Source: Cryptomeria japonica
Taxonomy: Eukaryota; Streptophyta; Pinopsida; Cupressales; Cupressaceae
Assembly (NCBI RefSeq): GCF_030272615.1
Contig: NC_081410.1
Coordinates: 127,271,140-127,335,139, forward strand
DNA length: 64,000 bases
Direction: 5' to 3'
Made by a program: the position numbers and the translations under genes
The notes under the pieces: model-generated
Database searches by the model: none
What the model was told of the DNA's origin: nothing
The model's input: the letters and a program-made list of their open reading frames with translations, nothing else
Shown: in pieces, positions 1 to 12,745 of the stretch
Position numbering within the stretch: the stretch's first letter is position 1
Layout: each line of letters begins with the position of its first letter

Positions 1-489
1 TTTCGCCCATCGCATGATCATGTTGATAGATGGTCAGAAGGAGAAGAACCGACCAATGATTGCTAGATGAAGGGAAGAGACGATTTTGTCCATGAGATTG
101 TCTAGGAGCTTGATCTTCGTTCCTTCCTCCGTTTGGGTAAATTTGGCCAAAGTTGCTTCTAAGGTCGAATTTGTGGACCCAAGGAGGGCGTTCTTCTAGC
201 TAGACTTGGGATCCTTCTTTCCATTCTCCACATCCCCCTGTCCGATAGAAGTTTCCAGTCTGGGATGTGGTATATTCTTCCCTTCAACGTCGATGCCAAA
301 GTCAGTCAGAACTGGCGTGGTGGAAGGGGTGTCAAACTTCGCATTTTCTTCCATATGACCCACAGACTGTGGGGTCCCTGCAGTCAGAACAACAACATGT
401 GTACCGACCGTCGTATCGGGTATGGGGTCCAGTTGCAGGGAGGGAGGGACCTCCCCAGGGGGGTGGTCATCCAGGGGGAACAGATTCAA
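1..489 (-). pseudogene. DUF4283-type retroelement ORF fragment (5' part, truncated by window edge)
   Basis: Seen on the minus strand: an open stretch from 489 to 196 with a Pro/Thr-rich, probably disordered N-terminal region. After one stop (TAG) the same frame continues to the window edge with a helical stretch and then a block reading about ..SSLHLAIIGRFFSF, stop, PSINMIMRWAK. The second stop is TGA where Arg (CGA) would fit. This block resembles the start of the DUF4283 domain, which is found in ORF1-type proteins of plant LINEs and in many zinc-knuckle retroelement proteins (family knowledge). The segment is clearly richer in G+C than the DNA to its right, as expected of former coding sequence. 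The zinc knuckle would lie beyond position 1. The assignment rests on a short motif, so an unrelated decayed ORF is possible. Confidence 0.4.
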
Positions 490-1070
490 ACGTGAGGAAG
501 GCGGGAGAGCGGGAGAGTTGCAGAGCTCAAGGCTAGTATTGGGTCATGTGAATAATTTGTGCAATTAATTATATCAGGAGTTGAGTAGACCTTCATTAGG
601 ATTTACCCTTCCATTGTATTATTAGGAAAGGGTATATGTAAAGGAAGACAAATATCATTGTAAGAGATATGTGTGAAGTATGATACTATATTTGGGATCT
701 CTTAGAGATATAGCATGGAGTGGCTTCTTCTATAAGGGGTATTGCATGGTGTCACCCTACCTCAGGAGTTTACTATATTTTTGCATATATTGGATATTGG
801 GGCATTGTCCCACAAAAATATCTTGTGTTGTGTGAGATATATCCTTTACATATATTATTTCTATTATCATATGTGTGGTTCTCTTCCCTTATGAATGAAG
901 AGAACCCATCACTGATTCAAGTGTCAATTTAGTGATGGTAATTTTGATAGCCATGACTAGGATATCTCATTAATTTAGAAAAGAATAGTGATACTCTAAT
1001 CCTTGTCATCCATTTGTACACCAATGGAATTCAACTGGTTAACTAGAACATTAAATGTGTTTGTGTTTAG
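490..1070. other. Intergenic sequence, nothing recognised
   Basis: AT-rich sequence between the DUF4283-like fragment and the first solo LTR. Short open frames here (for example 720-932) have no recognisable domain or coding character. Confidence 0.5.
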
Positions 1071-1075
1071 GGAAT

Positions 1076-2428
1076 TGTAGCGTAGTAAATTGTAACCCTG
1101 TACAATTTAAACCACTTTTTGTGCATCCGCCTTAGTGTGACCCATTTTAGTTCTCATTCAAGTCTATTTATGAGCTTTTTACCTCGAAATTAGTGTCATA
1201 TGTTCAAATGGTCACTTGAACCTCTATTTTGGGCTATGTGCACCATATCTCTATCCTGTTCATTATGTTTTGGGTGGACAATGGTGCTTGGGGCAACATT
1301 GTCCTAAGACAATGGCATTTGGAACGCCCTTGTCCTCTCAAACTAGGCCCAAATTTAAATATCCTGATGCATGTTTCCTACCCATTGGTTTCAAATCACA
1401 ATGTCTCACTTTGACCATTGTCTAGGTTTGTCTAATCGAGGAAATTCCTTGAGAACCTTATATAAAAGCATTCTTCTAATTCATTTTATGATCATAAGAC
1501 ATCAAAATATATCTCAAGCATTCGTTATCAAGCATTATTAAGAAGTCGTTAAGCATCAAGATGACATTCCATCCCACTATATTCTTCAAGATCTAAACAT
1601 CATGGAGCAAAAAACTACATTAATCTTCATGCAAGCAAATTGTTCATGATTAGTTCATTCATGTCTTGTCATGTTATGTCATGTTGTTGCATCAACACTT
1701 GTGATCACACTCAAAGAGCATTGCATCATTAAAGTACAATCATCTACAATAGATTTGAGGTACAACATTTAACATTTACTTCAACATTTTAATTCATTTC
1801 AAGGGTTAATTCCAAACCCAAGGTTTGACTTAGGCAAACCCCTATTCCCAACATCTTACTCTTTTTTGTGCGTGCAAGTGACAGGTTCAGAAGCTACAAA
1901 AATTTGGAATCAAGTGGAGTAAATTGAGACAATCAAATCCAGTTTTTGCAAGCACAAACACCGGAGGATAGGGTATCTCCACTATCCTTTGTTCAATAAA
2001 TTTCCCGCACAATTTTTGGGGTAGATTTTGAACAATATTTTGGTTTCAGAAAGATAAATTTCATCTACTTCCGACATTCCAAAGACATGGTAATTTGGAG
2101 CTCCATTGTCCTACTTTTTTAGGCCCAGATTCCAGTCACAGGTTCCATTCATCTTCCTCATCACAGATCTACGTTTACAACTTCATATCAAATCTGCAAC
2201 TACCTGTTCATGTTCATTTATGTTAATGTTCCATCTTTAGCCCTAGTTCTAGCTTTCAACTTTCATATTTTCAGTATCCTATTCAATCCCCATAAAGGGA
2301 GCCATTTGAAGTCAATCAACATCCACCCCTTGGAGGTGAATCTATTCTAAATGTAAGGATTGTGTGAAATAGGTTTATTCCATTTTTACATAGCTGAACT
2401 AGTGAATGTCCTATTTCATCACCTTACA
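1076..2428 (+). repeat. Solo LTR (TGTAGCG...CTTACA) with 5-bp target duplication
   Basis: The sequence starts TGTAGCGTAGTAAATTG and ends CATCACCTTACA, and is flanked on both sides by GGAAT (1071-1075 and 2429-2433). This is the layout of a solo LTR left by recombination between two LTRs. A TATA-like box (CTTATATAAAAGC) lies near 1459-1471, so U3 is to its left. The start matches two further copies in the window: minus strand from 12260, and plus strand from 35811. No primer site or coding sequence is attached. The superfamily cannot be fixed from the LTR alone. Confidence 0.65.
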
Positions 2429-2433
2429 GGAAT

Positions 2434-5200
2434 ATAATCACAATCACCCATCTTCAATGAATAAAACTTGTCATGTGAAAAAATAAAAATTATTCTCCAC
2501 ATGGATTTTGCCTGATAGGGTTTTACCAAATTTTATTGTAAGACATTTGAGGTGGTTTCACTTATCTACCAAATATGTTTGAATGAGACTATTTTTTTAA
2601 TGTCCAACACATACCCAATTACTTGTTGCATTATTCTAGGTTTACTTCTAATGACTAGACCCCTAGCTCTTGATTCACCAACAAATCCTATGTTTTAAGT
2701 TTCCAAATGTTGAAATTTGTTCCATTAAAAATTTCCACCTCCACACAAGATGTGCTCACTAATTTTATTGCAACACAAAACCTTTCCAACACAAATTTTG
2801 CACTCAAACCAAGATATAGTTGGAATATAAATCATTGTAATCCTATCATATTAATAAAAAATATATAGTATAAAACAAAAAAAAAAAATGAACACACAAC
2901 CATAACAAAGCATATACACTATAAAAACCCTTTTAAAAAAGAACCATCTTATAAATCTCAAATGATTTGTGTTATTAGCAACACAAATAGGGCCCGAGAC
3001 TTCAAAGGAGATAGTATCAACATACAAATATGAAGATATTCCAACAACATAATAATACATAAAAAATAAACTATAAAATCTCTATCTCAAGTACCCAATA
3101 AATGGGAGAAGCAATTAATCAAATCATCAAATGGGCATTAAAAAACTATGAGCTAAAACTAACCAAAATGTGGAATCCAAATTTCTATTCAAATTCCCAA
3201 GATGAACCCACAAGATAATATAAAATATTTCTTATACCTATCTTAAGCTCATTGTAATGCACTCCCCAACTTGGAAATTTCATTGTGGCTTCATTATATC
3301 TATTCAAATATGTTTTATAAAATTTCATAACATGCATCATAAGTTGTTTAACAAGTGTTACTCCCTCTTATAGCTATCTTATGTGTCATATATTCTCTTA
3401 CATTTCTAATGTGGTGGGTCTAACATCTAGAGACCATAAATTTTGATTTAGGAGACCTATTGAGACCATTTGTTAAACTGGTCTTAAATAACTCTATGTA
3501 ATTGTATCCTACTTGCTTCTAATTAAAAAACTTAAAAAATATTTTTAACGTTAAAATCAACCAGTACAACCCAAAAATTATATTTTTGTGTTTTATATTT
3601 CTTTGTGTGCTCTTATAATTAGGATGCAAGATTAAGATAACTTCATTAACAAAAATAGGTAAGAATTTTTTCTTGTAAAGGAAACATTTTTTGTTGATGC
3701 AAGATTGCTTTTACACTTGAGATGCTCCTACATCATAAAGTAATAGTGAATAAACAAATAGGAAAGGGAATGTTTAGTTGATGAGATGAAGCCAATAATT
3801 AGTAAAAAAATAAGGAAAGTAATAAGATATGGGTGTTTGTAAATTTCATATGGATGGGTTTTTTCATTCAAAACCATTTGGGAGGGTTAAAAGGTATATT
3901 TAATCTACATATCTCACATGAGAGTTCATCAAGTCAAAAGCACGATTTACATTGGGATATATCTCTAACCTAAAATAATAATTGTTATATTAGAAGATGA
4001 CAATATATGAAATTTAATATGTTTAAGTCAATGATTTTGATCTCATATGGCTATAGTTTAGAGAGCTAGTGTTCTAAATCATAATTTAAAATAAAAAAAT
4101 AAATTTGTGTTGCCTTAATTTGCAATCCATTAAAAAATAAAATTTATTTATTTCAAAAAACTAAAAATAAATACATATTGTCATAGTTTTTACTAATTAT
4201 TAGTGCATAACATGATAAGTACCATAGCATTAAAAAAGCAATAGTATTACAAATATAATTTTGTAACATTAAAATTTCCTATACTTTATATTTAATTAAA
4301 GTTTCACTAAAGTTTTTGCAAAATATTTTGTGATATTGTGAAGAAAAATAAAAAACCTACACTAACGGATATAACATGGGATTCTTATTATAATTGATAG
4401 CAAGTACATGATAACAATGCTCCCCACTTCTCTAATGATGAAATAATGGAGTCGCGGTAACATCCAACTCTCAATCTCTTACCTAAATGATATAGAACAT
4501 GAGCGATTAATAGTTACTATCCAAAATACACTTTTGGATTTATAATTGATCTTCTAAAGATATTTATAGCTATAAATAGCTATGAGTTTAGCTATATGGT
4601 TTATAGTTAAATCTACATTTTCTAGTTCCATTCTCATGAGTTCAATAACATATATCAAATTGAGCATGAGATGGGAATAATACAATGACTAAAGTGATGA
4701 TAGAGAGATCAATTAGATGGAAGATTTAAGATGACCCATGTCCAAGAGGTCATGAGTTTACTCCCAATCAAGGCATAAGTTAACTCAATCAATTGAAACA
4801 AAGATGTACCTTGACTAGACACAAGTGACATCTAATTATCATCAACCAATAATTGATGAGGTATTGATGCTCTTGATAACTTTAAATTAAGGATGACATA
4901 CACTTATTAGCTATATAGGTGGGAAAATAAAATGTCCTAGGTATTATCTTAAGTAAAATTAATAAATATGTGCAATGTTACACTTAGGATACAAACAGTA
5001 CTAGGTGAACTATAATATTATGCCAAGACCACAAAATACACATTGTAGATGAGAATAATGATAAGACCACTTTTTCCATTGAATGGTATATTTTTCCATG
5101 CAATATTATAACTTTTGGCCTCATGAATTTGTACCAATTGTGGTTTCGTGCATAATAGTAAGTGTAGGAAATATTTCAATCATGAGTTTTTATAGGTATG
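2434..5200. other. AT-rich intergenic sequence, nothing recognised
   Basis: Long AT-rich stretch with homopolymer runs. Open frames such as 2851-3060 on the minus strand are composition artefacts (Phe/Tyr/Ile-rich). The right end may hold further decayed Ty3/gypsy sequence, because the recognisable reverse transcriptase fossil begins near 5201. Confidence 0.5.
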
Positions 5201-6890
5201 TGCCTTGATGATCGAACAAAGTATGGGATGGTCACTAGCTATAAAAATACTTGGCTCTTGTTTTTTGTTGTTACATTGACAACTTAATGTTGCACTCAAC
5301 ATGAAAAAGATAAACTTTCATGATGTATTTCAATTTATTGCCAAGGAACATATATTAAGAAGGAATGTGGATCTAGCTAAGGCAATAGTCATCCTTTATT
5401 TAGAAATCCTAGATAATCCATGTGTTATGTGTGTCTTCAATGGGTACACTAGTTACTATTGCAAGTTGATCAAGGATTATGTGTGTATTTCTACATTATG
5501 TAAGGACTTGCTAAAAAGAAAGACCCCTTTACCTAGGTAGTACAACATTAGCAATCATTTGATGCATTCGAGAAAAAAACTAGCAACCACATCAATCTTG
5601 GAATTTCTAAACTAAAAAGTCACACACATGTAGATGCCTCAATTATTACAATTGAGATCATTAGATAGAATTATCAAATTAAGAAATCGTAGACCACACC
5701 ATCCAATTTACAAGTAGAGATTTATTTGGAGTAGAATGCACAATTATACTACACTTAATCATGAGGCCTTGGTGATGGTCTATGGACTATAGAAATTTTG
5801 GCAACATGTGTTGGCTACACCATTCATTTTGTTGATAGATTAGTCTTTCATGGGAGAGTATGTTTCTAGCTAATATTTTCTTAAGACTTTGACATTGTTA
5901 TTATAGTGTGTCCTAACAACCACCATATTGGCCCCACTCATTTGTCAATACTAAGTCTAGCAAAAGGTGTATTGTCCCACTTGAATAGGACCTCCCTAAC
6001 ATGCAACTCTTTTGGATCAAAGACATTCTTGATGGGGTGGAAGAGATCATTATTTTTCTTACTTCTAGACAAGCCTCTACTATTACACAACTATACGATG
6101 GAACTAGCTCATTGCTCATGTAATTTCTTAGCAATTCATCAATAGGTAACTTTCTAAAATAAACTTGAATGAAGTGTTGTGTTATTACAATCTAGAACAT
6201 GAATGTACTTTCATACTTTGGAAATATCATAAAGATTAGGTTATTTATCCCTACCTAGGGCCTACTATTAAGTAAAAAGGATTCTCCAAGTTGAACTTTG
6301 TTGGTTGACACTATAGAAGAGTGCTTATGACTATACATTCAATGACAACATATGCTAGAAAATTCGTAAGCTAAACCAATGAAATGAATTTACATCAAAT
6401 CCCATGTTGAGGTAGGACCCCTTTGAAAATTAAGCTATTGACTTAGTACGGCCTATTCAACCTATCATACATTATTTTGGAGTGTACTACATTGTAACTA
6501 CTAACTACTTAAGGCACTAGGCAAAGGTTGCATGTAGCAAGAGATCTTGTATTCCTATTACTATGGAAGATTTCATTTTTGAAAACATCATCACTTTATT
6601 TGGCTCCATGTTAAACATCACTAACAACTAGGGGATCCATTTCATTGCTTCCACAACCCAAGTTCTTAATTAAATACAACTCTATTGCTAGTGCATCTTT
6701 GAGCCCCAATTTTATACTACCCTACCCAACCATGTATAAGTTTATTTCCTTCCTTCTAGTTCCACCATGTTATCACTAACGACTAATGAGCCAATGGAGG
6801 TAGTTGTGTGATTTTTGGCCTTGAATGCATTAATTGATGTTAGCTTGTAAACCTTATTTGTAGAATCCCTCCAAGAAATGCTTTAGTGAA
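5201..6890 (+). pseudogene. Ty3/gypsy pol fossil: RT (C-terminal half), RNase H and integrase core
   Basis: Translated pieces in shifting frames follow the gypsy pol order. Near 5201 a CLDDRTKYG-like stretch stands where RT has its Y-x-D-D catalytic motif. From about 5282 to 5540 comes the RT palm-to-thumb region (LNVALNMKK, then VDLAKAIVILYLEILDNP and FNGYTSYYCKLIKD). From 5550 to 5650 comes the connection and RNase H start (FDAFEKKLATTSILEF, HVDAS). Near 5730-5830 is RNase H (MHNYTTLNHEALVMVYGL). Around 5905-5955 is a PNNHHIGPTHLSI tail. From about 6400 to 6660 comes the integrase core (IDLVRPIQP, ENIITLFGSMLNITNN, GIHF), and integrase-like traces continue to about 6890. There are many stops and frameshifts and no LTR was found beside it, so it is dead and old. 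Confidence 0.75.
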
Positions 6891-7939
6891 TCAATCAAAA
6901 CTAACACAATAGCGATGTTACACATCACATCTAAAAACACAAAATGACCAAGATGAAAGTTGCATTGCTACACAAACCACTACACAGCAGACCATTCAAG
7001 ATACGCAAGTAGCCAAAAATAAAGCTAATGTATTGTAACACATCAATAAAAAGATGCCCACATGCTTGCTCATAATATTTCCTTATAGAATTGCTAAAAT
7101 GCTCACAGGACATTCTAGACTATATTATCCGACCACCAGTCACCTTGATGTCCTTCAAAGTGATACCATCAAGGTTTGCCTAAATGTTCTTCCTAATAAC
7201 ACACAATTGACCCAACTCCTCCTAATTCTAGACATGTTACAACATGTAGCTTATCTACACATTACGCTACACCTTTTTATTTCTACTCCTCTCTTCTTCT
7301 CCTATCCTACACTCCATACACACGCTAATACATCTTTTGGTACTTTTTGTTGAGGAAATCACCTCCATGAAGAACCATGAAGCCACCATAAGACCAGATC
7401 AGCTTAGAAATGACAAAAGCTTATTATTTTCATTGGTGCTCATCAAGATTGATTATGAGAAACTTTGACAAAGATCTTGCCCACATTTGTCCAGTTATTC
7501 CTGTGGCTTTCAAGTGGGAGATTTTGATCAAGCTATGCATGGCATTTGAGATGATAGCTTTCGAAAAACTACAAATTGATTTTGAGGATTTGAGACCTAA
7601 AGAAGTCAACACCATTAGTGTGTAGATGAAAGAACCCAACACCAATTTTATTACAGACTAGCATGTTCAAAGCAGCCTTTAGGAAGCTTCCCCAACTAGT
7701 GCGTGTACATTTTGACAGTTGTGCTTGGAATTGCCTCTTTTCTTCTCCACACTTTACAAGCAATTCAAGATTCTTTGTTTTTGTTTTGTTTCGATGTGTG
7801 GAGGACCAAACACAGTCTTGCATGTGGAAGATATTAGCACGCTGAAAGTCTATCATCTGCACAGTGCCATTCTATAACTTAACTCAAGCTTTAGCATAGA
7901 TATGTAGCGTTAACTCAATTGTGCATAAAATATCATGAT
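6891..7939. other. Intergenic sequence with short open frames of no known family
   Basis: The stretch contains short overlapping open frames on both strands (7054-7353 plus; 7410-7625 plus; 7569-7862 minus). None shows a recognisable motif, and opposite-strand frames overlap, which argues against a real gene. It may be the decayed 3' end of the Ty3/gypsy element to its left. Confidence 0.4.
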
Positions 7940-8009
7940 TTGTAGATATTTTAATAGATATTGGATGGATGGATACATGCATTGAATTTCTATCAAATTG
8001 CATTGGTAT

Positions 8010-8520
8010 GATATATTAGTTTCATTTTTAATTGGTATAGCATAACGACATTAAAATTATACATAAATTTTACAAGTATGTTTCTTAGTTTAGTTTTGTA
8101 ACGTATAATATGATATGATAACATTTTGATTATATATTAACTCTACACGTATGTTTCTTAGTTTAGTTTTGTATTGGCATTACATAGCAATGCTTAGATC
8201 ATATGTGGACTCAACAAGCATGTTTCTTAGTTTAGTTTTGTATTGGTATGATATACTATTGCTTAGATTATAAATGAACTCTACGACCATGTTTTTAAGT
8301 TTACTTTTGTATTGACATGATATAACACTACTTAGATCACACATAGACTATACACGCATGTTTCTTAGTTTAGTTTTGCATTGGTATGATATGATAATGC
8401 TCAGATTATGCATAGACTCTACACGCATGTTTCTTAATATAATTTTGTTGTTGGCATGATATAACAATACTAAGATTATACATGAACTCTACAAAGATGT
8501 TTCTAGTGAGATTATATCAT
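8010..8520. repeat. Tandem repeat, period about 70 bp, about 7 copies
   Basis: The phrase TGTTTCTTAGTTTAGTTTTG, or a close variant, starts at about 8079, 8152, 8221, 8290, 8359, 8429 and 8499, spaced 69-73 bp apart. A weaker unit precedes it near 8010. Each unit continues with a TATTGGYATGATATA-like part and an ACATGAACTCTACACGCA-like part. Units differ by scattered substitutions, so the array is old. It is a minisatellite-like array in non-coding DNA. Confidence 0.8.
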
Positions 8521-8525
8521 GTAGG

Positions 8526-10127
8526 CCAGCATACATACTAAAGCATTAACCATAGTCCAAATCATGGACTAACAAATGATTAGTTCAATTTTCATGGGGC
8601 CATAATTGAACATAAAAAATTCATAAACATTAAAGAGAAAACCCTAACACTAGATGATACGGAAAAAACACAAAATAAAAGAATCCCTTTATATTAAATA
8701 GAAACAAAAACTAGAATGTGAATCAATAATTACAACTCACTTATGAAATAAGAGATATTTCGTGTATTATAAAGAAAGAACAACACAGCTAACTTTAAGT
8801 TCAATAAAAATACATTTCACAAATATAAAGTAGTATCTATCTAACATATATAATGTGTATTTGATCATGATTTAAAAATTATTTATAAACTATAGTCAAA
8901 TAAACATTGAATGTTAGATAGATAATACACAAACATAAAATATACATTTCTTATAAAAGAAAGATAATCTGATAGTATACTATCAATATTATTTCTAACT
9001 CAAAAAATCCAATAATTTGATGGAACCATAGAAAGTATTTCTAAAAGGAACAAATAATTTGATGGAATCTCATAGGATTAGAAAGGTAGTTGTAATTATA
9101 GGTACTAGTATCAAAGCAAATTAATAATTTTTTATATTGAAAAAAAAATTATTGACTTGATTAAGAAATAATATTTCTTTGATGAGTTTAAAGCCTTTTT
9201 CTATATGAATAGTTTATTTGTGTTGAATGATTATGTCTGAGTCAAACCTACCTTTCAAATGCTTAGAGTGAAGGTCACCTGGTTTCAAACCTACTTTTCA
9301 ACTCATTTGTTTATATCTTACGTGTGTTTAACTCATCTTTCTCCACATGCTTACAAAAGTTGTCATCCTAAATGCAATGCATTGGGTCAAACTCCTACAA
9401 CTAGGCTAAACATCCATTTTTCCCTCTTCTCATGATTATTGACTAGTTTTTAATAATATAATTAAATAAAATCAGTTTTAAAATCAAGTGCTTTTTTTAA
9501 AATTAAAAATTAGATGTTATTTTGTTTGATTTTTTTTCCTTTTATATATTAAATAAAATTATATATTTTGTGAAAATATGATTTTTTATTAAATATTTTT
9601 ATAAAGTCAATGTAAATGTATTTGGAAATTTATAAATTTGAAAATATTTTTTATAAAATATTGTAATAAAATAATAATGTTATATTAGATTATTTAGGAT
9701 AAATAAATAAATGTATTTAATTTAAAGACAATTAATTTATATTAATTAGAGTTGGAACATATAATTATTATCAATATACAAAAAAGTGAGGATTGGGAGT
9801 ACTTTAACAAAAGTCAAATTTTAAATTTAATTTTTTTAATATTTAATAAAATCAATAGCTTCATGTGTACAATAGAATCTACAAATATGAATTCATATTA
9901 AATTCTATTACACTTATATTATAAGATATGCTTAGTTACATTTATCAAGTATATCCTTTTGTACAACTAAACAATGCTTATAGTCTCCAAATATACATGA
10001 GATATAAATGTCACTTCCATTAACAAGGTAATCACACTAGTACATCATTGCTTGTGTGAATAAAAGTAATTGTCTACAAACACCTAAATTTGTTCATACT
10101 TAACCACATTTGAGTTTACCTTATCCT
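8526..10127. other. Very AT-rich intergenic sequence
   Basis: There is no coding or element signature. The segment from about 9420 to 9860 is almost pure A/T, with short TTAAATAAA-type runs. Confidence 0.5.
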
Positions 10128-10395
10128 AGCTTTTTTTAGAAAGTGTCAGGTAAACTTTTTAATATGATTGATGACGTTGGCACGACATGCCCTCCAGTAT
10201 CACATGAAACGCTTTGACCCGCAACTATGAACTAGTGAGGTCACAAGTGAGACCTCATCCCCATTTAATAGAGTTGAGGCTCAAACCCATGTGCACATTA
10301 GATCAACAAACACATAAGACTACAATCACAATGGCCCAATGGGGGTTTGAACCTTGGTGGTGACAACAACACTACCATCACTTAGCCAACACATT
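10128..10395 (-). mobile_element. Candidate tRNA-derived SINE
   Basis: Read on the minus strand, a box A-like TGGCTAAGTGATGG (plus 10375-10388) is followed about 22 bp later by a box B-like GGTTCAAACCC (plus 10343-10353). This is the internal RNA polymerase III promoter layout of tRNA genes and tRNA-derived SINEs. The unit does not fold as a complete tRNA. It runs on for about 200 bp into a body and ends near a short A-run (plus-strand T-run at about 10131-10137), as in SINEs. I see no clear target duplication. A chance match to the short promoter consensus remains possible. Confidence 0.4.
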
Positions 10396-10399
10396 ATAG

Positions 10400-10932
10400 G
10401 AAGAACCCCACTTTATCTTGCCCATTAATTAAATATTCATAGGCATTAATTAATTAATTAATTATTCATTCTTTACATTTAGTTCTCACCTTTAATTAAG
10501 TTTAGCATTATCCTCTAAATCCTTTAACTACATCAATCAATTAATACCTACTTAATTAATTGATTTAAGGTATTACTCTTCATTACTATTTTCTCTATTA
10601 TTTAAATTCACATTACTTTTGATCATTGCCCATGTAATCCTAGTCATTTAATCCATCTACATGGATCAAAATCTAAGCTTTGCAAATCACTTCAAAAGTG
10701 TCCCTACCTCCCTCAAGCTCCCAAATATGTAAGAATGCCCACCTACCATATTCCTTGCTCAAACATGTATGTGAATTCTCCTCACAAATGTGTAGCCACC
10801 CTACCTCATATATATGTAGTGCTCACATGTGTGAGCACACCCGCTTTTACACCTCATGGGTCACTTTGCACATGACTACAACTTCAATCCATGCTTCCAT
10901 CTTCCTCAAATATTAGACCTCCATTAACCAAT
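10400..10932. other. Intergenic sequence, nothing recognised
   Basis: AT-rich, with TTAATTAA repeats near 10440-10570. The open frame 10680-10916 has no recognisable domain. Confidence 0.5.
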
Positions 10933-12260
10933 TGTAAAGGTTGGAAATAGGGTTCACACATTTATATATGGAAAATATGAATTAAAACTATCTCCAATAA
11001 TTACATTTGGAAGGAGCATGATCTCAATGGGCCCAATCTCAAACCTTATTGAAAAGGATTATTCACAAGGTGAATTTAGGACTCCTTGGGATTAAGTTGA
11101 AAATGAGCAATGGCAATGATGTAAATTGAATGCAACATATAGGGTTAAAGATGTGCAATTGACAATAATTGGCATGCACAAACAATTTTTAGATGAGATA
11201 TACAATCATAAAGTAAAAATATAGAAATAGGAAGCATAGAGGAACCTATGTCTAAAATCTAGACTCGGAAATGTGAGATAATGACAGTTAGGAACCCTTG
11301 TCCAATAGCGTCAGATGCAGACGATAAATATATTTTTGGGATCAAGATGCCATTCTAAGTGTTTCCCTAAAATTTCGTAACAAATATGTCAAAAAATGGT
11401 GGGAAACCAACCTTGTCCTTGCTTTTTTGCCTCTGCAAAAGCTAGTTTTGTGTGTCACTATCTCCTCTTTTTGAATCCATATTTGTTGTGGTGATCTACA
11501 CATAATAAAGGGAAAATTGTTGTTGGGTTGATAGAGGTTTGCCTAGGTCAAACCCTGGGTTTGGAATTAACCCTATAATTGAATTGCAATTGAAATGGAA
11601 AGCGTTCCTTGAAAGGGTAGAGGCTACACCTAAAATTGAAATGATAAATTGCAATGTTATACCTTTATGAATATTATTTGTGTTGAAGTCTTCATGGAAA
11701 GGTTGATGTTGTCATGTAGGAAGGCATATATGTCCTCATAAGAACTTGATCATGGATGTCATCTTGAGTGCTTGAAATATGAATACTTGGCCTCTCCTTT
11801 GTTGCATCAATGATGCTTGATCACTTGCTCACTCGAATTTGAATAAATGAATGAAAAAATTATGGAGAGATATTATGTAGATGGATGTCTCAAATTAGGG
11901 GGTAAGGCTTGCTTTTATACCTCACCTCATGAAATGTGTTTGAAATTACAAAGCAACCTGAAATGGAGAAGGAATTCCCACACACATTTTTTTATCATTA
12001 AAAGGTCCAAAATTGGGCCCTTTTGGCCTGGACAAGGGAGTTTATACACCCCTGTCCAAGAGGACAAGGGTGTTTAGGTGTCCTTGTCCAATCCATCAAG
12101 TCTAGATCAAATACCATGAGATAGAGTAGAAGATGAAGGTTGTATATTTGGAGCTTATGTGAGTAGAATCAATCACAATCGGAGTACAAAAGGCTGAAAT
12201 GCTAAAGTGATGCCTAAGTGAGTATGAAATTGTATAGGGATACAATTTTACAATGGTACA
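10933..12260 (-). repeat. LTR related to the solo LTR at 1076-2428, minus orientation
   Basis: Read on the minus strand it starts TGTACCATTGTAAAATTG (from 12260) and ends CCAACCTTTACA (at 10933), matching the start and end of the 1076-2428 LTR. Both share a TATA-like TATAAAAGC (minus, near 11912), a segment rich in CCTTGTCC, and the block GGTTTGCCTAGGTCAAACCC (plus 11538-11557). No matching 5-bp flanks were found. A purine-rich stretch containing GTGGGGGCTTAC lies just upstream on the minus strand (plus 12261-12272), so this may be the 3' LTR of a truncated element whose interior lies to the right. Confidence 0.55.
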
Positions 12261-12745
12261 GTAAGCCCCCACTTTAGTGAGAGTACAAACTTACACTCAT
12301 ACTCTCGATAAAGAATAGAGTAGTGCTCAGAAACTTTCATCGGGATATTAAATGAGAAACAAACACCAAGCCCCCAAGGACTTAGGATCTTAACAATCTA
12401 ATATCAAGATAAAAGGCGCAAAACATGAAGAGAAGAGAGAAAAGAAAGGATATGACTTCTTGGCCTAGTAAGGATATGCTTACTATGGGTCATGTAGAGA
12501 ATTGGTGCAAAATATTACAAAGAAAAAGGCTCAACCTGCAAAGTAATCTAAAAAGAAATTACTACAAAATGGGTGCTCCAATGTGCACCAAACATGTCAT
12601 GGTATGTGCACAAATTGTAACAAAGAGCAGAGTGTATGCCCCTACATTAAAGTGAATGTGTACACCTTAGCGGGAGTAATTGATTTAAGGTAGCATGCAT
12701 GCATCCAAAAGGCAACCACATCGCCACAATGGCATGCCCCCAAGC
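12261..12745. other. Probable interior remnant of the LTR element at 10933-12260
   Basis: This lies next to the purine-rich tract upstream of the minus-strand LTR. No gag or pol motif could be read in any frame, and the open frame 12425-12655 has no recognisable domain. The assignment rests only on position. Confidence 0.3.

Noticed and set aside
7410-7862. Overlapping frames on both strands as a possible small gene
   Set aside because: There is no motif, the frames overlap on opposite strands, and there is no conservation evidence in the window.
8010-8520. CRISPR array or replication origin iterons
   Set aside because: Units are contiguous and diverged, without spacers; a plain tandem repeat in eukaryotic DNA explains them.
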